Of a stretch of DNA of 64,000 nt, positions 48,403-57,725 are shown piece by piece. The notes under the pieces were generated by a model. The model had not been told where the DNA came from, searched no databases, and saw nothing but the letters and a program-made list of their open reading frames with translations. Origin of the DNA: Enterococcaceae bacterium (GTDB lineage: Bacteria > Bacillota > Bacilli > Lactobacillales > Enterococcaceae); assembly GCA_022649665.1 (NCBI GenBank), contig JALCOL010000003.1:186001-250000 (forward strand), in the 5' to 3' direction. The number at the start of each line of letters is the position of its first letter. The stretch's first letter is position 1. The translations under genes were made by a program, and so were the position numbers.

Positions 48403-49238
48403 GTTATGGATGATTTTTGTAGGGAGTTTTCTAACAAGAAGAGCCAAGAGGTTCTTATGGATGAAGGAAAACATGAAAGCATCATCCACGCTTTCCAAGA
48501 AAGCATAGCAGATCGGTCAAAAAATGCACAGAAAAATGCTCAATGTACCGTTTGATATTTGTCACAATAATCACCATAAAACCTCTGTTTTAAAAAAAAT
48601 ATTATATTTGTACTTTAATAAATAGACTTTTCGTTTGATCATTGATAAATCTATTTGTCTAAGCAATAAGTAATGTATTTTAATAGGTATTTTTTTGGGG
48701 CATATTGCTTATTTATTCAAAAAAATATTATTGTTGACAGCATATAGCTATCGTTAACAGTAGTAAAATGCTATAACACTGAACAAAGTTAAGTAAAGAA
48801 AATAGGCAGGGAAAAGGGTAACTACCGTGATCATGAGCTGCTCTGACTAATCACGATCAGCGCAAGAGATGAAATCAATGGTAATGAGTCCAACAATACT
48901 ACGATGAAACAAAATAATTTATATTTGTTATTTTTTAATGTAGCTATTATTTGATTTGTTATCAAAGTCATTCAAATATTCATCCTTTGAAACCTGAAAA
49001 TTGTTTTGATCAGGTCTATTCAACATGTTTAAATTCGCTTTTCAATCAACGCGGCACCCAGCTGAATTCTTTTTATCGTTTAAGAATAGGATTCTTCAGG
49101 GCCCTCATTACATTTTATGGATGCGCTTACATTCAGACGTTCGATTCTTTGGTTATTTTGTCATCATTTCACAAAAAGAAATTTTTTTAATGATTTCTCA
49201 CTTTTCCCGTCTGTTTTTAATAAGAAAGGGGGCTTTCG
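48403..49238. other. AT-rich stretch without a convincing gene
   Basis: About 830 bases with only short frames lacking ribosome sites or family resemblance. Visible elements are an imperfect palindrome TGTTGAC...GTTAACA around ATAGCTAT (48732-48759), TATAAC at 48772-48777 as a possible -10, and CGTGAT/ATCACG pairing near 48830-48860. It may carry the long untranslated leader of the 664-residue gene. Confidence 0.4.
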
Positions 49239-49325
49239 GTGAAAAGCATCGACTTGCAAGAAGTTTGCCTTTCAAAAATAGAGGCAGCAGTTTCAAAACA
49301 ATCACTAAACACTAGTGAAATATAA
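49239..49325 (+). CDS. Possible 28-residue ORF before the large orphan gene
   Basis: GTG 49239 lies six bases after AAAGGGGG (49225-49232) and opens a 28-codon frame ending at 49325, just before the ribosome site of the next gene. The peptide is hydrophilic with one Cys. It could be a leader that couples translation, or chance. Confidence 0.35.
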   Translation: MKSIDLQEVCLSKIEAAVSKQSLNTSEI

Positions 49326-49342
49326 TAAAGGATGTGGAGATT

Positions 49343-51337
49343 TTGGAGAACCAGACATTTAATCAGCTGCTGAAGCAAGCCATCGAGACCTTCCAAACGA
49401 TTTTTCTAGGGAAATTAAAAGGTTATTCACGCTATATGAGCGATCCTGCAGAGTATCGGCGGCTTATCGAACGTTTAAAAAAAGGAATGCAGCTGGATGA
49501 CAGCGGACTGACGACATATTTAGAATTAAAGCAGAGTCTGCCGCAAATATTGGATGGCATTTCGTTCACCGCACTTAATCAGATCGAGAACAAATCTGCC
49601 TTGGACGAATTTTCAACCGACTTCCAGAAGCTGGCTGAGTTTCTTGATGCTCCCGAAGCGATCGCTGCCGAGAGTGAATTTTACGATCAACTATATAAAG
49701 AAATGACCAAATATCTGAAAAAAGATCTATCAAAAGTCGATTTCAATCTGCTGCTCAAAAGGAGCAATTTTGCCGATATTTGTTTTGATGCGTTGAATCA
49801 TGCCGATAAATTAGAAATTTCACAGTTTTCGCAAGGGGAAAATAAAAGCAGCGAAGTCGTGCTTAAAGAACCTGTTTTGGGATTTTGGTCTGCAGAAACA
49901 CTGGTCGATTATTTGAAAACCCAAGAAAATGACGGAATTGGGTTATATGGCATCATTGATAAATTATCTTTTGAAAATTTCTTTGTGTTCGGGGTCAAAA
50001 ACGGTGAAAATATCACGCTTTTATCTGACAAATTCGATCCTTTGAATTTGATTGAACTTCAAGAAACATACCGCTATCCTGAACGCTATGTCGTTACCAG
50101 AAATAAAAGCAGCTATCTTCCATACAATCTTTTAGATATCAAACTCGAAAAAATCGATGGGGAGATCTACGCTTATGCGGGAAACACCGAGCATAAGAAA
50201 GTGTTAGCAAAAAAAGGCGAGCCGGTCCGTTTGGGAGAGATTTTCGCATTGCCTAAAGAAAGCTGTCTTTGGATCTTTTTTATGGTCCGAATGATCAGCC
50301 AGCAGTATTTCAAAAAAAATACGCACACGGAAAGCCTTGCTTATACAGGAGAAAAATTTCTTAAAGCAGATCGTCCCAAGCTGACCAGCAGCAAAGACTG
50401 GAAAAATTTGAGAAACGGCTGGATGATCGACTATTACAAAAAACAAGGGAGACTGGATGAAGAATTATTATTTCCGGTCACGCATTCCGGCGAGTATTTA
50501 TCGATGATCTATGACGGCGAACGCTTTATCTTGCAAGATCGCAAAGACAACCCGCGAAACAAAGCACAAGGAGTCAAGTGGGAAGAAGAGAGCGGCATTC
50601 GCAAAAGGATCGCCAGTCTGTGGGAAGATGCCTATGTTTTTGTTCCAAGTGTTTTTGGAACAGCCCCGGCGCTCGAAAACCAGATCAACTATATTCAGCG
50701 GGCAAATCTCGCCGCAGAACTATCGTGTCTTCTGCGCTATGATTACCGCACGCAGACGCGCGACTTTCGAAAAAAGTATGTCAAACGCCTAAAAGGACGA
50801 ATGAGCTGGCTTCTTGAAAAAATCGCGAAGTGCCAAGAAGAGCCGCTGCCGCTGACAGTTTTTTTGATCGATCCTGCCGAACGGTATCCCGGCTCATTTT
50901 CCTCTCACTGGTTTACCGTCAAAGGAGCGGATGATCCTTATCGATATCAGCGCTCGGATTATGTGCTTGGGAACTATGAAGCTAAGAAATTTACGGACCG
51001 GAATTGGCCAGAAACCGTTGCGACCTGTGCCGTAACCGGGAAAAAGGCTACGATCGAGTGCCAAATTATGGTATCATCATTAGATGACTTGCTTTATTTG
51101 ACGGGCTGGAAAATAAGCGATCTGCCAGTCCCGATGCAGCATTACTCGTTCAATAAGGAATTTTCCCGCGAGGATCCGCAAATGAAAAAAATGGATCCGA
51201 TCGACAGAGTGGTGAATCCATTCGGTCCGCCTTTTCTGGATTCCAACAATCAATTTCACGTGACTATTCCTCTGTCGAAGACTGGATATTCCGACTTGCG
51301 CAAGCAGTATGGACTGAAGCCAGACAAATTCTGGTAA
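49343..51337 (+). CDS. Large orphan protein, about 664 residues
   Basis: No family recognised. It is soluble: the first 150 residues look helical, the central part is beta-rich, and the C-terminal third contains ATCAVTGKKATIECQIMVSS and NPFGPPFLDSNNQFHVTIPL. The start is probably TTG 49343, ten bases after AAAGGA; GTG 49334 is too close to that site. It is followed 80 bases later by two paralogous small proteins on the same strand. The setting (nuclease remnant, TnpB, fragments) suggests an acquired accessory gene, perhaps for defence, but nothing in the sequence shows an enzymatic function. Confidence 0.75.
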   Translation: MENQTFNQLLKQAIETFQTIFLGKLKGYSRYMSDPAEYRRLIERLKKGMQLDDSGLTTYLELKQSLPQILDGISFTALNQIENKSALDEFSTDFQKLAEFLDAPEAIAAESEFYDQLYKEMTKYLKKDLSKVDFNLLLKRSNFADICFDALNHADKLEISQFSQGENKSSEVVLKEPVLGFWSAETLVDYLKTQENDGIGLYGIIDKLSFENFFVFGVKNGENITLLSDKFDPLNLIELQETYRYPERYVVTRNKSSYLPYNLLDIKLEKIDGEIYAYAGNTEHKKVLAKKGEPVRLGEIFALPKESCLWIFFMVRMISQQYFKKNTHTESLAYTGEKFLKADRPKLTSSKDWKNLRNGWMIDYYKKQGRLDEELLFPVTHSGEYLSMIYDGERFILQDRKDNPRNKAQGVKWEEESGIRKRIASLWEDAYVFVPSVFGTAPALENQINYIQRANLAAELSCLLRYDYRTQTRDFRKKYVKRLKGRMSWLLEKIAKCQEEPLPLTVFLIDPAERYPGSFSSHWFTVKGADDPYRYQRSDYVLGNYEAKKFTDRNWPETVATCAVTGKKATIECQIMVSSLDDLLYLTGWKISDLPVPMQHYSFNKEFSREDPQMKKMDPIDRVVNPFGPPFLDSNNQFHVTIPLSKTGYSDLRKQYGLKPDKFW

Positions 51338-51418
51338 GCGCCAATACGCTTTGTTGTAATAAAAAACAATGGGAGCGGCGTTTATTCATAGCGATCGCTT
51401 CGATATGGAGGAATCGTG

Positions 51419-51880
51419 TTGAGTATAAAAAAAAGCCGTAAACCGGCAGGAATCAAAATTTCAAAAAAAGATTTGATCGACTGGTTGAAGTCCTCAGCAA
51501 AATCAGCGAACGATCAAGCAGAGAAAATCGTGCTGCCGATCTCGCTTGCTGAGCTGATCGAGTTGATCGAAGCCTTGCCGGATGAAAAGCCCAAATTAGA
51601 CGATGCTGAAAAAGCCAGACTTGTTTTGGAGATGTATTCGCAGCCTGAGATCCATCGCCAAACGGGGATCCCGTTTTCCAGTGTGAATCAGCTGGTCAAT
51701 CATACCCGCGAGCTGACAAAATCCCGCTGGGAGACTGTCAAAAAGCTGGCTTTGATGTACGATGCTGAAAATAACAGAAAAGAAAAATTGACTGAGATCA
51801 TTTCGGAGCTGAGCGAAAATGAGCTGCTGATGGTCGAGCGGATCATAGCCGCTGTCAAAGAACATCCCGGAAAAGTATGA
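51419..51880 (+). CDS. Small protein with HTH-like segment, paralogue 1
   Basis: 153 residues. Shares with the protein at 52121-52588 the pattern KKDLI.WLK..AK, LPISL..L...I, KARLVLEMYSQPEIHRQTGI, WETVKKLA..YD, EKLT.I.SELS..E and ER+IAAVK. The segment PEIHRQTGIPFSSVNQLV reads like a helix-turn-helix. The start is TTG 51419, seven bases after GGAGG (51407-51411). DNA binding is a guess from that segment. Confidence 0.7.
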   Translation: MSIKKSRKPAGIKISKKDLIDWLKSSAKSANDQAEKIVLPISLAELIELIEALPDEKPKLDDAEKARLVLEMYSQPEIHRQTGIPFSSVNQLVNHTRELTKSRWETVKKLALMYDAENNRKEKLTEIISELSENELLMVERIIAAVKEHPGKV

Positions 51881-52120
51881 AAGTTTCGATATGATTCGGC
51901 GGAAGTTGATCATTTAAAGTATTGTTTTGTGCTTTATCAAGGAAATCTTTAGCGTATTATTATCCAGCAAACATTATTGATACCGCTTTTACGTTTGCAT
52001 GCTATACTGCGTTGTACGGGAAAACTTTTTCCGTCATGTCAAAAGAAGCCAGTGACAAGACGTATGCCACGGAACCATCACTGCTTATTCAGACACGGAA
52101 TCTGATCTGGAGGGATTCCA

Positions 52121-52588
52121 ATGAACACACATAAATCCAATGATCCACCTGCGCTCGGAAAAACAAAGAAAGATTTGATCACTTGGATCAAACATTTCGC
52201 GAAAGCAATACCCGGCGAAACTCGGGAAATCGAATTGCCGATCTCTTTAGAGAGATTGGTCAAAGCGATCGACTCGCTTTCCGCAGAAAATCAATTGGAA
52301 ATTTCCAAAAATAATGATATCAAAAAGGCCCGTTTTATTTTGAAAAAATACACCATTCCCGAGATCCATGAGCAGACGCGTCTTTCAGCTGTATGCATCA
52401 AACATCTCGTGAAAAACCCTTACGAATTGAAAAAAGCCAGCTGGGAAACCGTCCATAAACTATCAGCTTTTTATGATCAGGTCTATCTTCATCAGGAAAA
52501 ACTCACAATGATTTTAAGCGGTCTATCTGATAAGGAAGTTTTAGTTCTAGAACGTCTTCTCGCTGCGGCAAAAAAGAAACGTTTTTAA
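52121..52588 (+). CDS. Small protein with HTH-like segment, paralogue 2
   Basis: 155 residues, paralogue of the preceding protein and colinear along its length. The helix-turn-helix-like region is PEIHEQTRLSAVCIKHLV. The start ATG 52121 is six bases after GGAGGG. The 240-base gap before it shows no gene. The pair probably arose by tandem duplication and has since diverged substantially. Confidence 0.72.
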   Translation: MNTHKSNDPPALGKTKKDLITWIKHFAKAIPGETREIELPISLERLVKAIDSLSAENQLEISKNNDIKKARFILKKYTIPEIHEQTRLSAVCIKHLVKNPYELKKASWETVHKLSAFYDQVYLHQEKLTMILSGLSDKEVLVLERLLAAAKKKRF

Positions 52589-52710
52589 GCGTCTGCATAG
52601 AGATGAGAATGAAAAGTCTGTTTGCTTTACGGTGTTTAAGCTGCGCGATATGATTTGCTTATCGTAAGACGCTGCATCGGGAAAACTTCACAAAGGGGAA
52701 GTGCTTTCAA

Positions 52711-53028
52711 ATGTTTAAGCAACTGCATGACTATGTGAAACAGAACTATGAAGACGGAAATTATCAAGAAGCTGAAGAAGAATACAAAAATTGGTCAGCA
52801 AAGTATGACCAAGCGGCTAGCGCGAATCCAGCAAAAAAAGCTAGTGATTATCAGCTGGGCTATGAGCAAGCGACGGCCGACTTTGAACAAAAACATTCAT
52901 TTCATCACTATCCCGAAAAATTAGTGGATTTTGCAAATCAACTTACAGAAAACAAAATGCAGGAGATCACTGAATTTATCAAAGGATATGAAGACCGTAA
53001 AAAAGAGCTCAAGACCTCAAAGAAATAA
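52711..53028 (+). CDS. Hypothetical protein, 105 residues
   Basis: A highly charged, helical protein (NYEDGNYQEAEEEYKNW, LVDFANQLTENKMQEITEF) with no recognised family. AAAGGGGAAG precedes ATG 52711. The gene is followed at once by a terminator that overlaps its stop codon. Confidence 0.65.
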   Translation: MFKQLHDYVKQNYEDGNYQEAEEEYKNWSAKYDQAASANPAKKASDYQLGYEQATADFEQKHSFHHYPEKLVDFANQLTENKMQEITEFIKGYEDRKKELKTSKK

Positions 53029-53075
53029 AAAATCTCTCCGTGCACTGATAGACAAGTGCACGGAGAGATTTTTTT
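53027..53075. terminator. Terminator before the his operon
   Basis: A perfect 20-pair stem (53027-53046 with 53055-53074; core CTCTCCGTGCACT) with an 8-base loop, ending in T7. Confidence 0.9.
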
Positions 53076-53142
53076 ACTTAATATGAAATGAGTCATTTTC
53101 CGAACATTTCTTTCTGTTTTATGACATTTGTTCTAATCAGTG

Positions 53143-53171
53143 TTGACCTTTCCATGATTTTTCATTAATAT
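53143..53171 (+). promoter_or_regulatory. Promoter of the histidine operon
   Basis: TTGACC (53143-53148) and TAATAT (53166-53171) with a 17-base spacer. The untranslated leader is only about 35 bases, leaving no room for a T-box or leader peptide, so control is more likely by a repressor or enzyme feedback. Confidence 0.75.
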
Positions 53172-53213
53172 GTTTTTAATGCAATTATCATTTTTAAGAA
53201 AAGGAGGAAGACC

Positions 53214-54782
53214 ATGGAAGATCTGTTGGCAATTTTGCCGCCTGAAGAAGTGATTTCGATCAAACTGCGGAATCTTTATGCACGGGAAGGCTTTCAATTT
53301 TACAAACTGAGCAGTTTTGAAGAGTACGACTATTTCTTGGAAAACCGCTCATTTCTTTCGGCGGATGAAGTCATCACCTTTACCGGAAACGACGGCCGTC
53401 TAATGGCATTGAAGCCTGACGTAACGCTTGCGATCGTCAAAAATACTGCTGCAGGCGAAGAACGAAAAGTATACTACAACGAGGATGTGTACCGCCATAG
53501 CCGCGAAAGCGGGGAATACAAACGGATCCATCAGATCGGTCTGGAAGTGCTGGGCAAGATCCAGCGAACGACTCAAGCCGACGTGATCGGGCTGGCCCTC
53601 AAAAGTCTGGAAGTTGCCGGAGCCGGGTCTTTGGATCTTTCTCATATGCAGCTCGCTGAATGCTTTTTAAATGTGTTTGAAGACCAAAATCAAAAAGAGG
53701 CGGCCCGCAGCGCCCTGCAGCGGAAAAGCCCGCATGAAATGGATAAAGTCGCGAAGCTTGCCGGACTGTCCGAAGAGTGGCAAGGGCGCTTGAACCAATT
53801 ATGCCAGCTCTCAGGCGAGATCAATGAAGCACTGCGGCAGTTGGAGAAGCTTGCTGCTGGACTGCCTGATGCACAAAAACCGCTGGCCGAACTGGCCGCG
53901 ATCAATGAGCATTTTTCCGATAAATGCAAAAATGTTTCACTGCGGATCGATCTGGCAATCTTGAACGATATCGATTACTATAACGGACTGATCTTTCAAG
54001 GTTTTCTTGAAGGGCTTCCCGAAGCTGTGCTTTACGGCGGTCGGTATGATCGTTTGCTGGAGAAAAACGGCAATCCGGAAGGGGCGATCGGCTTTGCTAT
54101 GTATTTGAATGATCTGAACGAGCTGGATCATGCGCCGGAAGCAGCAACCGAAAACAAAGAAGAATGGCTGAATGTCGCGCTGCCAAAAGGGCGGATGGGT
54201 GATAAAGTCTATGAGTGCTTTAAAGATGCCGGGATCGTGAGTGATGGCATTTTTGATGATTCGCGCAAATTGATTTTTGAAGATCCGCTCCAGAAGATCC
54301 GCTTTTTTTTAGTCAAACCGAGCGACGTCGATTCATATGTTGACCACGGGGCAGCCGATATCGGTGTCGCCGGCAAAGACGTGCTCTTGGAAAGCGATGC
54401 GCAGGTTCTCGAGCTGCTTGATCTCGCGTTTGGAAAGTGCTGGCTCGCCGTTGCCGGAAAAAAAGATTTTGCAGCCGATCCGGCAAAATCGCTCAAAGTC
54501 GCGACGAAATATCCGAACATCACCCGCGCTTATTATGCAGAACAGAGCCAGGCAGTCGAGCTGATCCATCTGCACGGCTCGATCGAGTTGGCGCCGCTCT
54601 TAGAATTATCCGATGTGATCGTCGATATCGTCGAAACAGGAACGACTTTGAAAGAAAATGGGCTGACGATCTTGCAAAAAATCGAACCATCCTCTGCGCG
54701 GCTGATCTGCAATCAGGCCAGCTGGCGTTTTAAAAATGAGCGGATTTCAGCACTCGTCGAGAAAGTGAGGCAAACGATATGA
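53214..54782 (+). CDS. hisZG: HisZ-HisG fusion, ATP phosphoribosyltransferase
   Basis: 522 residues in one frame. Residues 1 to about 305 are HisZ, the histidyl-tRNA-synthetase-like regulatory subunit (LKPDVTLAIVKN, VYRHSRESGEYKRIHQIGLEV, YYNGLIFQGF, GGRYDRL). After a short Glu/Ala linker, residues about 319-522 are the short-form catalytic HisG (NVALPKGRMGDKVYE, GAADIGVAGKDVL, DIVETGTTLKENGL). Normally these are two proteins forming a hetero-octamer. It makes phosphoribosyl-ATP, the first step, feedback-inhibited by histidine through HisZ. AAGGAGG precedes ATG 53214. Confidence 0.92.
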   Translation: MEDLLAILPPEEVISIKLRNLYAREGFQFYKLSSFEEYDYFLENRSFLSADEVITFTGNDGRLMALKPDVTLAIVKNTAAGEERKVYYNEDVYRHSRESGEYKRIHQIGLEVLGKIQRTTQADVIGLALKSLEVAGAGSLDLSHMQLAECFLNVFEDQNQKEAARSALQRKSPHEMDKVAKLAGLSEEWQGRLNQLCQLSGEINEALRQLEKLAAGLPDAQKPLAELAAINEHFSDKCKNVSLRIDLAILNDIDYYNGLIFQGFLEGLPEAVLYGGRYDRLLEKNGNPEGAIGFAMYLNDLNELDHAPEAATENKEEWLNVALPKGRMGDKVYECFKDAGIVSDGIFDDSRKLIFEDPLQKIRFFLVKPSDVDSYVDHGAADIGVAGKDVLLESDAQVLELLDLAFGKCWLAVAGKKDFAADPAKSLKVATKYPNITRAYYAEQSQAVELIHLHGSIELAPLLELSDVIVDIVETGTTLKENGLTILQKIEPSSARLICNQASWRFKNERISALVEKVRQTI

Positions 54783-56068
54783 TCCCGATCATCCAATTGC
54801 AAGAAACAGAACAGTTGCCGCAAAGCCGCCGCAAAGGCGCAGATACCTCGCAAACAGTGCCGGTCGTCCAAGAGATCATCGATACTGTCAAAGAAAAAAA
54901 AGACCAGGCGCTGCGGGAATATACCGAAAAGTTTGATCAGGTCGTACTGCCGGACTTCCGGGTCGGTGCGAGCGAGATCGATGAGGCATTCACGCTTGTC
55001 GATCCAGTGCTCTTGGAGATCATGAAAAAAGCGAAAAAGAATATCGAGAAGTTTCACGAACGCCAATTGCCGCGCGGTTTTATGATCGCTGACGAGCCTG
55101 GGATCGTGACCGGCCAGCGGGTGATCCCGTTAGCAAAAGTCGGCGTCTATGTTCCCGGCGGGACGGCTGCTTATCCGAGTACCGTCTTGATGGATGTCAT
55201 TCCGGCAAAGATCGCCGGTGTCGGTGAGATCGTGATGATCACCCCGCCTGGAAAAGACGGCAAGATTCCGCCCGTCATTTTAGCCGCAGCCAAGATCGCC
55301 GGCGTGAGCAAGATCTATAAAGTCGGCGGTGCTCAGGGAATTGCCGCATTAGCTTACGGAACGGAAACGATCCCGCGTGTTGATAAGATCGTGGGTCCTG
55401 GGAATATTTTTGTCGCGACCGCCAAAAAGCTCGTTTATGGGCAAGTCGATATCGATATGATCGCCGGACCGAGCGATATCTTGATCGTCGCTGATGACAG
55501 TGCAAAAGCGCATGTCGTAGCGGCCGATCTTTTGGGACAAGCAGAACACGATAAAAATGCTCAGGCGATCCTTGTTACGACAAATGAAGTCCTCGCAAAA
55601 GCAGTCCAAAACGAAGTCGCGTGTCAGCTGGAAAACCTGCCGCGCAAAGCGATCGCCGAAGTCTCTGTTCAAAACAACAGCCGGATCTATCTTGTCCAAA
55701 GTATAAAGCAAGCCCTTAAAGTCGCCAACGAGATCGCGCCAGAGCATTTGGAGTTGTGTCTCCGCGACCCCTTCACGTATTTGCCTATTGTGAAAAATGC
55801 CGGCAGTGTCTTCCTCGGGAACTTCACACCGGAAGTTTTGGGTGATTATTTTGCCGGGCCGAACCATACTTTGCCGACCGAAGGAACTTCACGCTTTTAT
55901 TCGCCGCTTTCGGTGGAAGATTTTTTGAAGCGCAGCAGCTATCTCTACTATTCATCTTCAGCCATGCAAGACGCAGCACATGAAGTGATGGCCTTCGCTG
56001 AAGCGGAAGGCTTGAGCGGACATGCGCGCTCGATCGCTTCCCGGATCAACGAGGAGGGAAAGAAATGA
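54779..56068 (+). CDS. hisD: Histidinol dehydrogenase
   Basis: 429 residues. VPGGTAAYPSTVLM, VDMIAGPSDILIVAD-type region and GPNHTLPTEGTSRFYSPL are family signatures. Oxidises histidinol to histidine in two NAD-dependent steps with zinc. The start overlaps the hisZG stop by four bases. Confidence 0.95.
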   Translation: MIPIIQLQETEQLPQSRRKGADTSQTVPVVQEIIDTVKEKKDQALREYTEKFDQVVLPDFRVGASEIDEAFTLVDPVLLEIMKKAKKNIEKFHERQLPRGFMIADEPGIVTGQRVIPLAKVGVYVPGGTAAYPSTVLMDVIPAKIAGVGEIVMITPPGKDGKIPPVILAAAKIAGVSKIYKVGGAQGIAALAYGTETIPRVDKIVGPGNIFVATAKKLVYGQVDIDMIAGPSDILIVADDSAKAHVVAADLLGQAEHDKNAQAILVTTNEVLAKAVQNEVACQLENLPRKAIAEVSVQNNSRIYLVQSIKQALKVANEIAPEHLELCLRDPFTYLPIVKNAGSVFLGNFTPEVLGDYFAGPNHTLPTEGTSRFYSPLSVEDFLKRSSYLYYSSSAMQDAAHEVMAFAEAEGLSGHARSIASRINEEGKK

Positions 56069-57126
56069 CTTTCTTGAATGCGCGTTTTAAAGCCCTTGTT
56101 CCATATACCCCCGGCGAACAGCCGCAGATCAGCGGACTGATCAAATTGAACACGAACGAAAGTCCCTTCCCGCCGGCACCCGGCGTCGAGAAGGCGGTCG
56201 CCGCAGCCAGTACACGGCTGAACCTTTACCCTGATCCAACGGAGGGAAAGCTGAAAGCCAAACTTGCAGAAGAGCTGGATGTTCAGGAAAATGAATTATT
56301 CCTCGGAAACGGCAGTGATGAGATCTTAGCATTTCTTTTCCAAGGATTCACCCCGCAAGGAATTCTTTTTCCTGATTTGACTTACGGTTTTTATCCGGTT
56401 TTCTCGGGCCTTTATCACGTGCCTCGGCGAATCATCCCGCTGCGCTGGGATTTTTCGATCGCCTTAGAAGATTATGATGCTGGCCGGGAAACTGTGCTGA
56501 TCGCCAATCCGAATGCTCCGACCGGCTTAGTCGTCAAACTGCCGGAGATCCGTCGTTTTTTGACAGCTCACCCTGATCGCTTGCTGATCATCGATGAAGC
56601 CTATATCGATTTCGGCGCTCAGAGCGCGGTTCCGCTGATCAAAGAGTTTTCGAATCTTTTAGTGGTCGGGACTTTTTCAAAGTCGCGGCAGTTGGCGGGG
56701 GCGCGGCTGGGCTATGCGGCCGGCTCCTCTTCACTGATCGCCGACTTGAACCGGCTGAAATTCAGTTTCAATCCATATAATATCAACGGGATGACGCAAG
56801 CAGCTGCTTTAGCAGCGCTCGCAGACCGCAGGTATTTTGAAAATTGCCGCAATACAGTCATCGAGACGCGCGCGACATTTACAAAAGCGCTGAAACGTCT
56901 CGGCTTTGAAGTTTTGCCTTCTGCTGCGAATTTTGTCTTTGCTGTTTATCCGGGACGCTCCGGAAAATTGCTTGCTGAGGCGCTGCGCACGAAAAAAATC
57001 ATCGTCCGCCGCTTCGATTTGCCGCGGATCGAAAACTATTTGCGGATCACGATCGGCACTCCGGAACAGATGCAGCTCGTCATAAATGCATTGACGGATA
57101 TTTTAATGCGAAAGGAGCCCGCATGA
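56065..57126 (+). CDS. hisC: Histidinol-phosphate aminotransferase
   Basis: 353 residues, fold-type I PLP enzyme. The PLP lysine is in VVGTFSKSRQLAGARLGYA; ANPNAPTG and IDEAYIDFG are present. Converts imidazole-acetol phosphate to histidinol phosphate. Overlaps hisD and hisB by four bases each. Confidence 0.94.
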   Translation: MTFLNARFKALVPYTPGEQPQISGLIKLNTNESPFPPAPGVEKAVAAASTRLNLYPDPTEGKLKAKLAEELDVQENELFLGNGSDEILAFLFQGFTPQGILFPDLTYGFYPVFSGLYHVPRRIIPLRWDFSIALEDYDAGRETVLIANPNAPTGLVVKLPEIRRFLTAHPDRLLIIDEAYIDFGAQSAVPLIKEFSNLLVVGTFSKSRQLAGARLGYAAGSSSLIADLNRLKFSFNPYNINGMTQAAALAALADRRYFENCRNTVIETRATFTKALKRLGFEVLPSAANFVFAVYPGRSGKLLAEALRTKKIIVRRFDLPRIENYLRITIGTPEQMQLVINALTDILMRKEPA

Positions 57127-57713
57127 GAAAAACAGAATTACGTCGCCAAACCAATGAAACAACGATCGATTTATCTTTGACGATCGATGGCCGCGGCAAA
57201 AGTGAAATCAAAAGCGGCGTCGGCTTTTTGGATCATATGCTGACACTCTTTGCCAAACACGGCGATTTTGATTTATCGCTGAGGTGTCTGGGAGACACAG
57301 AAGTCGATGACCATCATTCAGTGGAAGACATCGGGATCGTTTTAGGTCAGGCATTCCGCGAAGCGCTCGGAGAGGCAAAGGGGATCAAGCGCTACGGGCA
57401 GATCATTCTGCCGATGGATGAGGCTTTGATCCTTTGCGCACTCGACATAAGCGGGCGCGGCTTCTTTGCCAGCACCATGACGCTGCCGACGGAGAAAATC
57501 GGCACTTTTGATACGGAACTCGTCAGCGAGTTTTATTTAGCATTTGCCCGCGAGATGCGGCTGACCCTTCATTTCCAGCAGCTTGCCGGAATGAACAGCC
57601 ACCATATCGCTGAAGGAAGCTTCAAAGCATTCGGCCGGGCACTCAAAATGGCAGTGGCACTTGATCCGGATCATCTGGAGGAAGTCCCGTCCACCAAGGG
57701 AATGCTCTATTAA
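57123..57713 (+). CDS. hisB: Imidazoleglycerol-phosphate dehydratase
   Basis: 196 residues, the single-function form without phosphatase domain. Metal-binding DHMLTLFAKH and DDHHSVEDIGI, and the second set at MNSHHIAEGSFKAFGRAL. A separate PHP phosphatase closes the operon. Confidence 0.95.
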   Translation: MRKTELRRQTNETTIDLSLTIDGRGKSEIKSGVGFLDHMLTLFAKHGDFDLSLRCLGDTEVDDHHSVEDIGIVLGQAFREALGEAKGIKRYGQIILPMDEALILCALDISGRGFFASTMTLPTEKIGTFDTELVSEFYLAFAREMRLTLHFQQLAGMNSHHIAEGSFKAFGRALKMAVALDPDHLEEVPSTKGMLY

Positions 57714-57725
57714 GGAGGCGGAATA

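Noticed and set aside
48457-48558. 33-codon ORF starting at ATG 48457
   Set aside because: Weak AGAGG site only, no hydrophobic or family feature; could be real but not supportable.
48951-49315. Two frames of 79 and 96 residues in the AT-rich gap
   Set aside because: Low-complexity, Phe/Ile/Ser-rich translations without ribosome sites; look like chance frames.
53102-53133. GAACA ... TGTTC inverted words upstream of the his promoter as a repressor site
   Set aside because: Only five-base arms 22 bases apart; expected by chance in AT-rich sequence.
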